64,000 bases of DNA from Microglena sp. YARC (GCA_022414725.1 CM039463.1:51059930-51123929); one strand, 5' to 3'. Positions 55,001-64,000 are shown, counted from the first letter of the stretch. Program-made: numbers and translations. The notes: generated from the sequence alone by a model not told the origin.

Positions 55001-58000
55001 AAAGTAACTGCACAGAAAAGTAGCCGCACAGAACAGTATCAGCACAGAAAAGTAACACCACAGAAAAGTAACTGCACAGAATAGTGATTGCAAAGAAAAT
55101 TGCACTGCGCAGAATAGTGACTGCACAGATAAGTAACAGCACAGAAAAGTAACAGCACAGAAAATTGCACTGCACTGAACTGCACAAAAAATTGCATTGC
55201 GCAGAATAGTGACTGCACAGAAAAGTAACAGCACACAAAAGTAACAGCACAGAAAATTGCACTGCACTGAACTGCACAAAAAATTGCACTGCGCAGAATA
55301 GTGACTGCACAGAAAAGTAACAGCACAGAAAAGTAATAGCACAGAAAATTGCACTGCATTGAACTGCACAAAAAGGAAGCTGGCTCTATAGAGCATTTGT
55401 TTACTGGTTGGTGGTGTTAGGTGGTGGTGGGTGGTGTTAGGTGGTGGTGGGTAGTGGTAGGTGGTGGTGGTGGGTAGTGGTGGGTGGTGGTAGGTGGTGG
55501 TAGGTGGGATTGTGTTGGGTGGGTGGTAGTAGTGGGTGGTGGTGGGTGGTGGTCAGTCTAGGTTGGGTTGGGTGGGTGGTGGTGGTGGGTTGTGGTTGGT
55601 GGTGGTCAGTCTAGGTGGGGTTGGGTGGGTGGTGGTAGTAGTGGGTGGTGGTGGGTGGTGTCGAACCTGGCTCTATAGAGCATTTGTTTACTGACTATTT
55701 GGGACACACTCTTTAAAAGGTCCATGTTTACTACGGCCGCTGACAGTGTACAGCCTGAGGGTTGATAGACAGGGACCGGCATATCTAATGATGTTGACCA
55801 AAGATGAGTATGATATCATATAGTTTTGTATATACATGGTTACTTTAGCCTAGTAAGACTGCCGGCATCATATGGTATCATATTGCCATTCCCTACTGAT
55901 ATACCATGTACCCATAGCGAACCCAACCACAATTCACAGGCAAACGAACCCCATCACAATTCACAGGCAAACGAACCCAATCGTAATTCACAGACAGACG
56001 AACCCAACCATAATTTATAGGCAACTGAACCCGACTATAATTCAGAGGCAACCGAACCCAACCATAATTCACAGGCAACCAAACCCAACCATAATTCGCT
56101 GGCAACCTGACCAACCATAATTCACAGGCAACCTGACCAAGCTTTAGCTGCACGGAATGATGCAGCCCAGCCTCTTGAGGTACAAAGCATGTCAGTCCAC
56201 TCATCCAAAGCATCTGCTCAGCTATGGGAGTCCTACAATGGTCAGCTGCAATCAATCCAATTCCCAGGCATGGTAGGTTTGACTTTACTTGACTTTATAT
56301 GATAGGTTTGCCTTGAACTTTATAATTTTACTGGAACTAAAAAGCATGTCAATCCACTCACCCAAAGCATCTGCCCAGCTATGGGAGTCCTACGATGGTC
56401 AGCTGTGATCAATCCAATTCCCAGGCATGGTAGGTTTGACTTTACTTTACTTGACGTGATAGGGTTGACTTGACTTGACTTAACTTGACTTGACTTGACT
56501 TGACTTGACATGGTACGTTTGACTTGACTTGACTTGACTTGACTTGTCTTGACTTGACTTGACTTGACTTGACTTGACATGGTACGTTTGACTTGACTTG
56601 ACTTGACTTGACATGGTACGTTTGACTTGACTTGACTTGACTTGACTTGACATGACATGGTACGTTTGACTTGACTTGACTTGACTTGACTTGACTTGAC
56701 TTGACTTGGTACGTTTGACTTGGTACGTTTGACTTGACTTGACTTGACTTGACATGACATGGTACGTTTGACTTGACTTGACTTGACTTGACATGGTACG
56801 TTTGACTTGACTTGACTTGGTACGTTTGACAATAACTTCAACTTGAACTTGGTTACAAGGCTTGAGCCAGCAATTTGGCTTCTCGCCGTCTTTGGCAGGA
56901 ACATAATTACCAGGAACAAGTCCCAGGTGGCGGTGCAAGTCCCAGGTGGCGGTGCAAGTCCTAGGTGGCGGTGCAAGTCCCAGGTGGCGGTGCAAGTCCT
57001 AGGTGGCGGTGCAAGTCCTAGGTGGCGGTGCAAGTCTTAGGTGGCGGTGCAAGTCCTAGGTGGCGGTGCAAGTCCTAGGTGGCGGTGCAAGGGTGGCGGT
57101 GCAAGTCCTAGGTGGCGGTGCAAGTCCTAGGTGGCGGTGCAAGTCCTAGGTGGCGGTGCAAGTCCTAGGTGGCGGTGCAAATCTTAGGTGGCGGTGCAAG
57201 TCCTAGGTGGCGGTGCAAGGCCTAGGTGGCGGTGCAAGGCCTAGGTGGCCGCAGTGCAAGCGACGCGAAAGAATGGCAGAGAGTGGAGCGATAGGTGGCC
57301 ATGGAATCGAGCGGACCGAAGCCAGTTAGTTACGAGACAGTTGGCTTACATGTCAGGCTTCGTGTGGTTGCACCACAGTAGTCGGTCGCACAAACAGACA
57401 ACAGGGTTACCCTGGGGGCTCCCGCCCCCCCAGAAGGGGAGGCTCCGCCAAAAAATGCCATCATCATCATCATCACCATCATCATAAAAGATACAAATCT
57501 AAGCACTAGTGGTGTTGGTAGGTTTGACTCCATTAGTAAGGGCACAGTGTTTGACGCACTGTTTATTTTTTCACCTGCACGTAGCAGCTTCCATCCAGCT
57601 CCATTAGCCAGCCACTGGGTCAAGCCCGAAGCTTCCAGCTGAATTAGTGTGCCCGTCATATTAGCTTTCAGACACACTAGCTAGCTTTAGTTTTGGTCCA
57701 CAGACGGGGAAATGGAGCTGCCTAGAAGCTGCTAAGTAGCCTCCAAAGAAACGGTGACTCGATGCAGTGTGAGGGTGTAGGGACAAGGCTTGAGTGAAGG
57801 TAAGGGTGGAGTGAATGGGTGAGAGAGAGTTTAAGGGGCAATGGAGGGGTTGTGTGAGTGTGAGATATAGGGAGAGAGATTTTGCGATACTGTTTGGAGC
57901 ATTCAATGCAGTGTGAGGGTGTAGGGACAAGGCTTGAGTGAAGGTAGTGGTGGGGTGAATGGGTGAGAGAGAGTAAAAGGGACAATGGAGGGGTTGTGTG

Positions 58001-61000
58001 AGTGTGAGTTATAGGGAGAGAGATTTTGCGATACTGTTTGGAGCATTCAATGCAGTGTGAGGGTGTAGGGACAACGCTTGAGTGAAGGTAGGGGTGGGGT
58101 GAATGGGTGAGAGAGAGTAAAAGGCACAATGGAGGGGTTGTGTGAGTGTGAGATATAGGGAGAGAGATTTTGCGATACTGTTTAGAGCCTTCAATGCAGT
58201 GTGAGGGTGTAGGGACAACGCTTGAGTGAAGGTAGGGGTGGGAGAGAGAGAAAGAGGCAAGGGAGGGGTTATGTGTGTGTGCTAGAGAGAGAGGGAAAGA
58301 GAGAGATAGGGGTGATTTTCAAATTTGACAATGATTTGGAAGGAACTCTTGTGTATCTCTGAGTTATTTGGCCTAATGTACAATCTCTATCATATAGTTT
58401 ACTAGAGGACTAATTCCTCATGCTGACATATGGTGACTATGTTATTGGTAACCCCTGTATTTAGATAAAATATACTGATAACATTTGACTGTCAGTTCTA
58501 TAGTTACTTGTATTCTTTAAAAGCTTTTCTTTGTTTGTGTGTGTGTGTGTGTGTGGGGGGGGGGAGGGGGGGGGGGGGGGGGGGGGGGCTCTTTGTCTAC
58601 GTAATGTTATAGTTTCTTTTCTTTTCGTGCGACCGGTTTTGTGCGCTTGAGCCTGCTAGACCATGTCATAAAAAACCTTCTGAACACAAAGCAAGTGTTC
58701 TGTGTCCTTCAGCTTCGCCTCAGTGTGATTGAGGCTGCTATGCACTGTCATCAAAATCCGTTCAAGCACAACACATGTGTCCTCTGCATTGGTGTTGGGC
58801 CCCAGCGCAAGCAAACCGGCTGTCCCCCTCCACCTGATGCCTCTAATTGTCGTGGTTATTTTACTAGTGCCTTTCAATCACAAAGTTTGTGTTCTCAATA
58901 TTGGTGGTGTGCCCCAGCGCAAGCAAACCGGCTGTCCCCCTCCACCTCATGCCTCTAATTGTCGTGGTTATTTTACCAGTGCCTTTCAATCACAAAGTTT
59001 GTGTCCTCTGCATTAGTGTTGGGCCCCAGGGCAAGCAAACCGGCTGTCCCTCAACCTCATGCCTCTAATTGTCGTGGTTATTTTACTAGTGCCTTTCAAA
59101 CACTGAGCTTGTATTCTTTGTATTGGTGGTGGGCCCTAGCGCAAGCAAACCAGCTGGCCCTCCAACCCTACGCCATGTCATACGGCGCAACATTATTTAT
59201 TTGCTATGTGTCCTGCAGGCTCATATTATTTATATGTACGCAACATTATTTATTTATGTGCTCTGCTCGGTGTCCTGCAGGGGCTTATTATTTATGTGTA
59301 TGTAACATTATTTAATTATATGCTCTGTGTCTTGCGGGTTCATATTATTATGTGTGTGTAACATTATTTATTTGTGTGCTCTGTGTCCTGCGGGTTCATA
59401 TAATCATATTATTATTATGTGTGTGAGGGGGGGGGGCAGGAAAAAAGCTGCCGTACCGCACCTTCGCTTTGGATAGAGTTTTTTTTTGAGCCAAAAATAA
59501 AGTTGTACATAAGTTAGAGGGGTCCAAAGTTGTTTTCAACCAAAGCAGCCCAAATCTTAACTTTGCGATAAATCACGTTTGGGCAACCTCATGAAAGATG
59601 TAAGAGCATAACTGGAATGGGCTTTAAAAGATTTTACTAATGACCCCCATTTTAGGGGGGGTAGGGTGAGGTAATTGGGTTTTAGGAGAGAGGGGGGGGG
59701 GGGTAAAAAATATCCCCAACTTTATTTCCCCCCTCTTTTTGTATGAAACTTCCACAATTCCAACTCCCATCTGAATCGGACACCATATCGAAGGTGCGGT
59801 CCAAAATCTGTCTTTCTGCCCCCCCCTCGTGAAACATTATTTATTTATGTCCTCTGTGTCCTGCGGATTCATATTATTACCTGTGTGTAACATTATTTAT
59901 TTATGTGCTCTGTGTCCTGCAGGTTCATATAATCATATTATTATTATGTGTGTGTAACATTATTTATTTATGTGCTCTGTGTCCTGCGGGTTCATATAAT
60001 CATATTATTATTATGTGTGTGTAACATTATTTATTTATGTGCTCTGTGTCCTGCAGGTTCATATAATCATATTATTATTATGTGTGTGTAACATTATTTA
60101 TTTATGTGCTCTGTGTCCTGCGGGTTCATATAATCATATTATTATTATGTGTGTGTAACATTTTTTATTTATGTGCTCTGTGTCCTGCGGGTTCATATTA
60201 TTATGCGTGTGTAATATTATTTGTTTATGTGCTTTGTGTCCTGCAGGTTCTTATTATTTATATGTTTTCTTTATGTGTCGGTTACACTATTTATGTGTAT
60301 TATTGATGTGTACGTAACATCATTTATGTGTATTATTGATGTGTATTATTGATGTGAACGAAACATTATTTAATTATGTATTCTTTGTGTTGCAGGTTCG
60401 TCTCAGTGTGCGTGCAACTAGCACTGTCCCTACAGAGGCCCTTGAGGCAGCTTCAAAGTCAAGCACTGCGGTGAGGCCAGTGTTTCATTTTTTCGACGGC
60501 GCGTCGCCATTCTGTAGAATGCTACACCCCCCGAATCCCCCGATATCAGGACGCGCTGCCCCTCGACCCCACCAGGCTCCGCGCTTCGCGCTCCGCCATG
60601 CGATGGCTACGCAACTATCCTGAAATCAGGGTTGAGTAGCCCAAGTAGCTACTCAACCTGGACTACAGAAATCTGAAATAAAAAAGCACTGGGGAGAGGC
60701 GGTTGGACCAAAGCGGATCCATAAATAGACAAATAAATAAATGTTAAGCCTTATGACAATTTGAAAGGTCGATATGTGGTATTGCCGCTCCAAAGTATAG
60801 TACGGAGGTGAGACAGTTGGACCGAAGCGGATCCAGAAATAAATAAATGTTACGCCTTGCGAAGATTGGAAAGGTCGATACGTGGTATTGACGTTCCAAA
60901 TTATAGTACTGAGGCGAAGCAGTTGGACCAAAGCAGATCCATACATAAATAAATGTTACACCTTACGCCTTGACGAGGGGTGAGGTTGAGGCTGTTCGCT

Positions 61001-62892
61001 TTCTCTGGAGCCTTTGAACTTGGTTACATAGCTCCAACCAGCAGTTCGGCAGGATAAACATTATTATTCAAATGATATCGGTACATTCAAAAGATCGCTC
61101 TTTCCAAACACCAAAGAGCATCGTGCTATGTGTACATTAAACAATCATAAGTTCAACACTTTGGTTTGGACCAAACTAAAGTGGATCCCTGTGATTTCCT
61201 TATAAGTACTGACCGGCATGCCATATGATGCAGACCAAAGGTGAGTGTGATATCATAGGATATCATACAAACTGCATTGCATGATATTGTATATAAATGA
61301 TAACTTTAGCCTAGTCAGACTGCCAGATCATATGATGATATTATATGATATCGTATTGCCGTTCCCTATTTATCAGCCACCAGGCAGCTATCTATACAAT
61401 TTTTGAGGCTATCACTATTTTGTTTTCGGCTACTAGCAGCAGTTTCTAGGCAGCTCCTTGAGGCAGCCACTGGGCTAAGCCTCAAAAATGTCAGCAGCGT
61501 TATAGCGCTATCTATACAATTTGTGATGCTTTACTGTTTTCAAATCGGCTACTAGCAGCAGCTTCTAGGCAGCTCCCCTACCTGGCTTATAAGCCTCACC
61601 TAAAGCAAACTAGTGCACCTTGAAGCTGGCGCTATCAGCTTTATAACGCTGCTGACATTTTTGAGGCTTAGCCCAGTGGCTGGCTCAAGGAGCTGCCTAT
61701 AAGCTGCTGCTAGTAGCCGAAAAACAAAATAGTGATAGCCTCACAAATTGTATAGATAGCTGCCTGGTGGCTGATAAATAGGGAACGGCAATACGATATC
61801 ATATACTGTAATGTCATCATATGATTCCGGCAGTCTGACTAGGCTAAAGTAACCCAATTGAAAGAAAACAGTGGAGGCTAGTGCCCAGCACCCATGTGAT
61901 ATCGTTCAGATTGGATTGGATTGTTACGTGGTTTTGATTACGTTCAGGTTGGATTGGATTGTTACGTGGTTTTGATTACATTCAGATTGGATTGGATTGT
62001 TACGTGGTTTTGATTACGTTCAGATTGGATTGGATTGTTACGTGGTTTTGATTACGTTCAGATTGGATTGGATTGTTACGTGGTATTGATCACATTCAGA
62101 TTGGGTTGGATTGTTACGTGGTTTTGATCACATTCAGATTGGATTGGATTGTTACGTGGTTTTTCAGCCAACTCTGGGCTGCTCACCGTCCTCCAATTCC
62201 AAGTCCCCTTGTGCGATATGCACAGACAACAGGGAGCTTACTAGGAGGATTATACAGTTTAAAGACTTGTCCAGGTACAGGTACGTTCTTTGCTCAGGAG
62301 TGTGGTGTAGTAGTGGGTAAACCACTTTTTTTCTTCGTGTGTCGGGTCGCAAATTTAGCGACTCGGTGCAACCTCAGTGCGACGCGCTGCCCCCCAAACC
62401 CCGCAACTGATACCCTGTGTAACCAAACCAAGCCTAACACGTTGATCACCAACTTCGGCACATGCTGCAGGCCTTGAAGCAAGCGCTTACAGAATTGAAC
62501 TTTGTTGAAGATGCGTTTGTGCAAGCTAATGAGAGCAGCCTGATACCCGATGTTACCAATCCAAGCCTAACACCTTGAGCACCAACTTCGGCACATGCTG
62601 CAGGCCTTGAAGCAAGCGCTAATGGATTTGGACTTTGTTGAAGATGCATACATGCAAGCTAATGAGAGCAGCCTGATACCCGATGTTACCAATCCAAGCC
62701 TAACACCTTGAGCACCAACTTCGGCACATGCTACAGGCCTTGAAGCAAGCGCTAATGGATTTGAACTTTGTTGAAGATGCATACATGCAAGCTAATGAGA
62801 AAAGTGAAGACTACGCAGAGCGTGTTCACGAGAAGGAGGAGGAAATTGCATTCCTGGAAGGGAAGGTCATCAAATTGGAGGCTGCACTCAAG
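52034..62892 (+). CDS. Unknown small-exon gene with a coiled-coil segment, 3' incomplete
   Basis: Exons 52034-52285 (ATG; donor gtgggt), 52647-52906 (donor gtgagt), 56128-56272 (donor gtaggt), 60396-60470 (donor gtgagg) and 62737-62892 (donor gtatga). Every junction is in phase (0; split GGG; 0; 0), giving 296 residues with no stop. The first exon is Ser/Arg-rich with a weakly hydrophobic T-F-A-A-I-G-G-I-G-A-V-W. The second has W-E-I-C-I-V-T-V-H-S-P-T-G-D-L-L-V. The last is a highly charged heptad-like coiled coil (E-R-V-H-E-K-E-E-E-I-A-F-L-E). No family recognised. Additional exons may lie in the 3-4 kb introns, and the gene probably continues past 62892. The chance of five in-phase open exons with good splice sites is the main support. 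Confidence 0.55.
52367..52510. mobile_element. Foldback/MITE of the ggcagctcc family
   Basis: 'agtagcttctaggcagctcc' at the left and 'gaactgcctagaagctgttg' at the right are inverted. Related elements are 57575-57745 and the long inverted repeat at 61301-61856. It lies in the first intron of the small-exon gene. Confidence 0.75.
52907..53290 (+). repeat. Donor-side copies of exon end 52906 with gagtctgtgggtct repeats
   Basis: 'catggagcttttaagctcat' + ttccctggg|gtgagtctg recurs at about 53005 and 53125 (tgctaatttcactgag|gtgagtctg and tgctcatttcgctgag|gtgagtctg). The intron start gtgagtctgtgggtctg is further repeated as a 14-16 bp minisatellite. Confidence 0.88.
53430..53610. repeat. (CATTAATACATA)n minisatellite
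   Basis: About 170 bp of acattaatacatacattaat-type units. Confidence 0.9.
53750..54490 (+). repeat. Seven-copy array of about 108 bp derived from a SINE head
   Basis: Unit: 'gtgatggtgggtgaatcctg' + gtggttgtactccctagtttc + cgtgtatatcgcacagaggg. The part around ggttcaactcccaggtttctgtg resembles the B box and downstream body of the SINE at 9398-9610. A degenerate solo copy lies at 54778-54850. Confidence 0.8.
54523..54739. mobile_element. Non-autonomous hAT element with perfect 8-bp TSD
   Basis: The 201-bp element at 54531-54731 begins CAGTGATTCTTTTT and ends AAAAAGATATCCCTG (inverted, with one gap). It is flanked by AATAGAAG at 54523-54530 and 54732-54739. Its interior matches 32703-32917. 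Confidence 0.88.
54955..55375. repeat. Minisatellite of cacagaaaagtaac units
   Basis: 14-16 bp units with a higher-order period of about 120 bp ('attgcactgcactgaactgc'). ORFs over it are artefacts. Confidence 0.9.
55405..55670. repeat. (GTGGTGGGTGGT)n G/T-rich minisatellite
   Basis: Strand-biased G/T tract with ggtcagtctaggttggg inserts. Confidence 0.9.
55760..55910. mobile_element. MITE of the agggaccggcat/ttgccattcccta family
   Basis: Left 'agggaccggcatatc', right 'attgccattccctac'; shorter relative of 15648-15975. Confidence 0.7.
55917..56127 (+). repeat. About eight acceptor-side copies before exon 56128
   Basis: A 21-27 bp unit (aaccataattcacag|gcaaccgaaccc) repeats the acceptor and first exon bases. 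The last copy is the true acceptor at 56127. Confidence 0.85.
56273..56832 (+). repeat. Donor-side copies of exon end 56272 grading into (TTGAC)n
   Basis: A 100-bp copy of the exon end ('ccaattcccaggcatg|gtaggtttgac') lies at 56340-56445. It is followed by (TTGAC)n blocks, each restarted by atg|gtacgtttgac, a relic of the exon-donor junction, at least nine times. Confidence 0.88.
56838..56905 (-). mobile_element. Family A retroposon end
   Basis: cttgaacttggttacaaggc-type end with two tail units. Confidence 0.7.
56925..57250. repeat. 19-bp tandem repeat ggtggcggtgcaagtccta
   Basis: About seventeen near-identical head-to-tail units without spacers. Confidence 0.95.
57250..57490 (-). repeat. 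Interspersed repeat family G copy with cat-rich end
   Basis: 'gcaagcgacgcgaaagaatg' to 'aggctccgccaaaaaatg' followed by catcatcat. Confidence 0.8.
57575..57745. mobile_element. Foldback/MITE of the ggcagctcc family
   Basis: Left 'gtagcagcttccatccagct', right 'ggagctgcctagaagctgct'; inverted ends about 20 bp. Confidence 0.7.
57750..58265. repeat. Four-copy tandem repeat of about 145 bp
   Basis: Units contain 'gcagtgtgagggtgtaggga', 'gggtgagagagagt' and 'gattttgcgatactgtttgg'. No donor or acceptor similarity was noticed. Confidence 0.9.
58540..58592. repeat. (GT)n followed by a poly-G run
   Basis: About 20 bases of GT then more than 30 G with one A. Confidence 0.95.
58700..59200 (+). repeat. 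Partial exon-60396 start copy and tandem family E retroposons
   Basis: 'tccttcag|cttcgcctcagtgtg' at 58712 resembles the true 'ttgcag|gttcgtctcagtgtg' at 60396. 58780-59195 holds four about 120-bp units of family E ('cgcaagcaaaccggctgtcc'). Confidence 0.75.
59200..60395 (+). repeat. About 70-bp tandem array of acceptor plus SINE-E tail, upstream of exon 60396
   Basis: Unit: gtgtgtaacattatttattt + atgtgctctgtgtcctgcag|gttcatat. About a dozen units, each with an acceptor-like ctgcag|gtt. The last, 'ttctttgtgttgcag|gttcg', is the true junction. GTAACATTATTTATTT is the family E end. Confidence 0.85.
59426..59827. mobile_element. 402-bp inverted-repeat DNA element with G-run termini
   Basis: Interrupts the 70-bp array. 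Left end 'aggggggggggcagg' ... accgcaccttcgctttgg; right end ccatatcgaaggtgcggt ... 'ctgcccccccct'. The arms of about 45 bp pair with around 80% identity. The target duplication is unclear (perhaps GTG). Superfamily unknown. Confidence 0.65.
60490..60970. repeat. gacgcgctgcccc-family repeat and three tandem (ATTT)-tailed units
   Basis: 60490-60630 matches 3185-3310. 60690-60970 has three units of about 115 bp with 'ggaccaaagcggatccataa' and aaataaatgtta, a - strand (ATTT)n-tailed retroposon multiplied in tandem. Confidence 0.7.
61014..61140 (-). mobile_element. Family A retroposon
   Basis: ttgaacttggttacatagctc end plus the upstream body shared with 28833-29110. Confidence 0.7.
61301..61856. 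repeat. Long inverted repeat, arms about 205 bp
   Basis: Left arm 61301-61508 and right arm 61632-61856 are inverted and over about 90% identical by eye, including 'atttatcagccaccaggcag' and 'tagcagcag..tctaggcagctcc'. The 120-bp loop holds a further partial arm copy. The outer parts belong to the MITE family of 15648-15975, the inner to the foldback family. Confidence 0.9.
61905..62215 (-). mobile_element. Family B retroposon with 37-bp tandemly multiplied 3' end
   Basis: Seven units of ggattggattgttacgtgg + ttttgattacgttcagatt, then the family body (tcagccaactctgggctgct, ccaattccaagtcccc). On the - strand each unit is GTAACAATCCAATCC. Confidence 0.85.
62456..62736 (+). repeat. Two acceptor-side copies of exon 62737
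   Basis: 'ttcggcacatgctgcag|gccttgaagcaagcgct' plus 60 exon bases occur at about 62471 and 62604, then at 62737 where the exon continues. The period is about 133 bp. Confidence 0.92.
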
Positions 62893-63215
62893 GTATGAAT
62901 ATCATTTGAAAATCCAGGTGTACCTTATGTACATCCAGATGTACCTTTTGGTTATGAATTGAGGATTTTCTAATGAAAGAAATGAAATTAGGAGATCATC
63001 CAATTGGAGGCTGCACTCCAGGTGTGAATATCCTTTGTACATCCAGATGTACCTTTTGGATATCCAGTATTCCAGTTGTACCTATTTGGTTATCTAGGTG
63101 CACCTTTTTGTTATCCAGGTGTACCTTTTGGTTCTGAAATTTTGGATTTATTAATGAAAGAACTGAAATGTGGAGATCTTCAAACTGGAGGCTGCACTTC
63201 AGGTGCTGTTGATAT
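62893..63215 (+). repeat. Donor-side copies of exon end 62892
   Basis: 'attggaggctgcactcaag|gtatgaatatc' recurs as ccaattggaggctgcactccag|gtgtgaatatc (about 63000) and caaactggaggctgcacttcag|gtgctg (about 63181). Between them 'atccaggtgtaccttttgg' is repeated. Confidence 0.9.
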
Positions 63216-63317
63216 TTTTTAATGAACAAAATCGCAACCTAGGCTCTTCCAGCAATAAAGTGAGCAAGTTAAGTCCTGTAGGACATGTCAGTTAAATGCA
63301 TGGTGTGTAGTGAAAGG

Positions 63318-63462
63318 CAAAGACCGATAGATATATATAGATCTATCGGTCTGTATAGATTTATATAGATCTACATTTGCGAAGCCGATAGATCTATCGA
63401 TATTCCTTGTCCGACGCCCCCCCCCCCCCCCCCGGCTCCCGATATATCTATATATATATATG
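63318..63462. repeat. AT-rich palindromes and poly-C run
   Basis: 'accgatagatatatatagat' pairs with the following ctatcggt; two further gatagatctatc palindromes, about 18 C, then (ta)n. They precede the ORF at 63460. Confidence 0.8.
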
Positions 63463-63969
63463 GGCAGTTTGAGCCGTCGACTGTTCCTCGAACTTGCTAT
63501 TCGCTTTTTTGCACTGTTCCAATTGAAAACAGCAAATAGCCTTCTGAATGAAAACGGCTTACAAAGGTATAAGAGCGATCGGAAGTTGCCTGCAGCCGTC
63601 TTGGCCATTCTCGAGAAAGCCCCACCGGCTTCTAACTGGAGAGCAAACTTCAATGCGTGGATTGAAGAAGGTGTACTTTGCCTGTTGTTTTGTCGCGCTT
63701 GTGACATTGGCGTCAGTCCCAACAACATTAGCAACTCGACAAACGCGCACTTGAAGGCATGCAAGGGGGGCTCAATGAACCGAGCCTGCTGCGTTGTGGA
63801 ACTGGACCTAGACAGCCCTTCTAAGAGCACTCAGTGGACTCAGGGGAGGGTGGGGGGGCTGCCACTGCCACTGCCCCTCGTAAGAGGGGTAGGGGCAGGC
63901 ACCCTAATAGTCCTAAGGAACGAAGCTCCTATCCTGCTAGCGAATAGGGCTTTAGCCTATGGCCTTTAG
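63460..63969 (+). CDS. Unknown ORF with BED-like zinc finger, possible hAT transposase start
   Basis: 169 codons from ATG to a stop at the window edge. The centre reads F-N-A-W-I-E-E-G-V-L-C-L-L-F-C-R-A-C, then N-A-H-L-K-A-C, giving C-x2-C-x(15-16)-H-x3-C, the layout of BED-type fingers at the N-terminus of hAT transposases and some nuclear proteins. After about residue 110 the translation becomes compositionally poor, so the real exon may end near 63800. No transposase catalytic core is visible in the window. Confidence 0.4.
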   Translation: MGSLSRRLFLELAIRFFALFQLKTANSLLNENGLQRYKSDRKLPAAVLAILEKAPPASNWRANFNAWIEEGVLCLLFCRACDIGVSPNNISNSTNAHLKACKGGSMNRACCVVELDLDSPSKSTQWTQGRVGGLPLPLPLVRGVGAGTLIVLRNEAPILLANRALAYGL

Positions 63970-64000
63970 GGGATGATTCAGGGCGACTGCACAATGTGTC

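Noticed and set aside
54908..55396. Cys/Phe-rich repeat ORFs (F-L-C-A-V-T-F-L-C)
   Set aside because: Shadow translations of a cacagaaaagtaac minisatellite in three frames.
56925..57250. Regular short repeats resembling a CRISPR array
   Set aside because: The 19-bp units abut without unique spacers and the genome is eukaryotic; this is a minisatellite.

Overview
This is nuclear DNA of a photosynthetic eukaryote, most likely a green alga with a large, repeat-rich genome. The evidence is: split genes with GT-AG introns, a plastid-type peroxiredoxin II, an organelle-style helical-repeat protein, TTTAGGG-type telomere-like repeats, tRNA-derived SINEs, and a LINE with an RNase H domain. A prasinophyte such as Cymbomonas would fit, but the species is inference. 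No bacterial operon, CRISPR array or organelle genome segment is present.

Layout. 1-6432: a + strand gene for a helical-repeat protein, entered inside the gene and preceded by 14 tandem copies of an exon start. 6433-10688: intergenic repeats. 10689-11567: a - strand gene resembling Faf1/C1orf131 (DUF4602). 12054-16360: divergently transcribed plastid peroxiredoxin IIE in three exons with a 3.6 kb second intron. 16600-18050: a cluster of non-autonomous hAT-like elements. 18072-28234: a 10.2 kb LINE on the - strand, delimited by a 14-bp target-site duplication. 28331-28833: about 500 bp of the hexanucleotide TTGAAC. 30459-48721: exons of a very large repeat-rich acidic protein, possibly two genes. 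49-52 kb: SINE-rich intergenic DNA. 52034-62892: a previously unannotatable small-exon gene that I assembled from phase-compatible exons. 63460-63969: an ORF with a BED-like zinc finger.

The two most notable observations are these. First, the LINE polyprotein carries upstream of its endonuclease a domain with the full Gln/Cys/His/Asn constellation and spacing of Josephin (ataxin-3 type) deubiquitinases, next to a hydrophobic segment and a 19-residue tandem repeat. Second, in three unrelated + strand genes the introns are enlarged by tandem arrays anchored on splice junctions. Acceptor-side arrays repeat the intron end plus exon start, with the true exon last. Donor-side arrays repeat the exon end plus intron start, with the true exon first.

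Most short interspersed repeats here end in (T)GTAAC followed by a family-specific microsatellite tail. The full-length LINE ends the same way. This suggests a shared retrotransposition signal and explains why the window is full of different simple repeats. All exon models were made by eye from splice signals and reading phase and have no transcript support.
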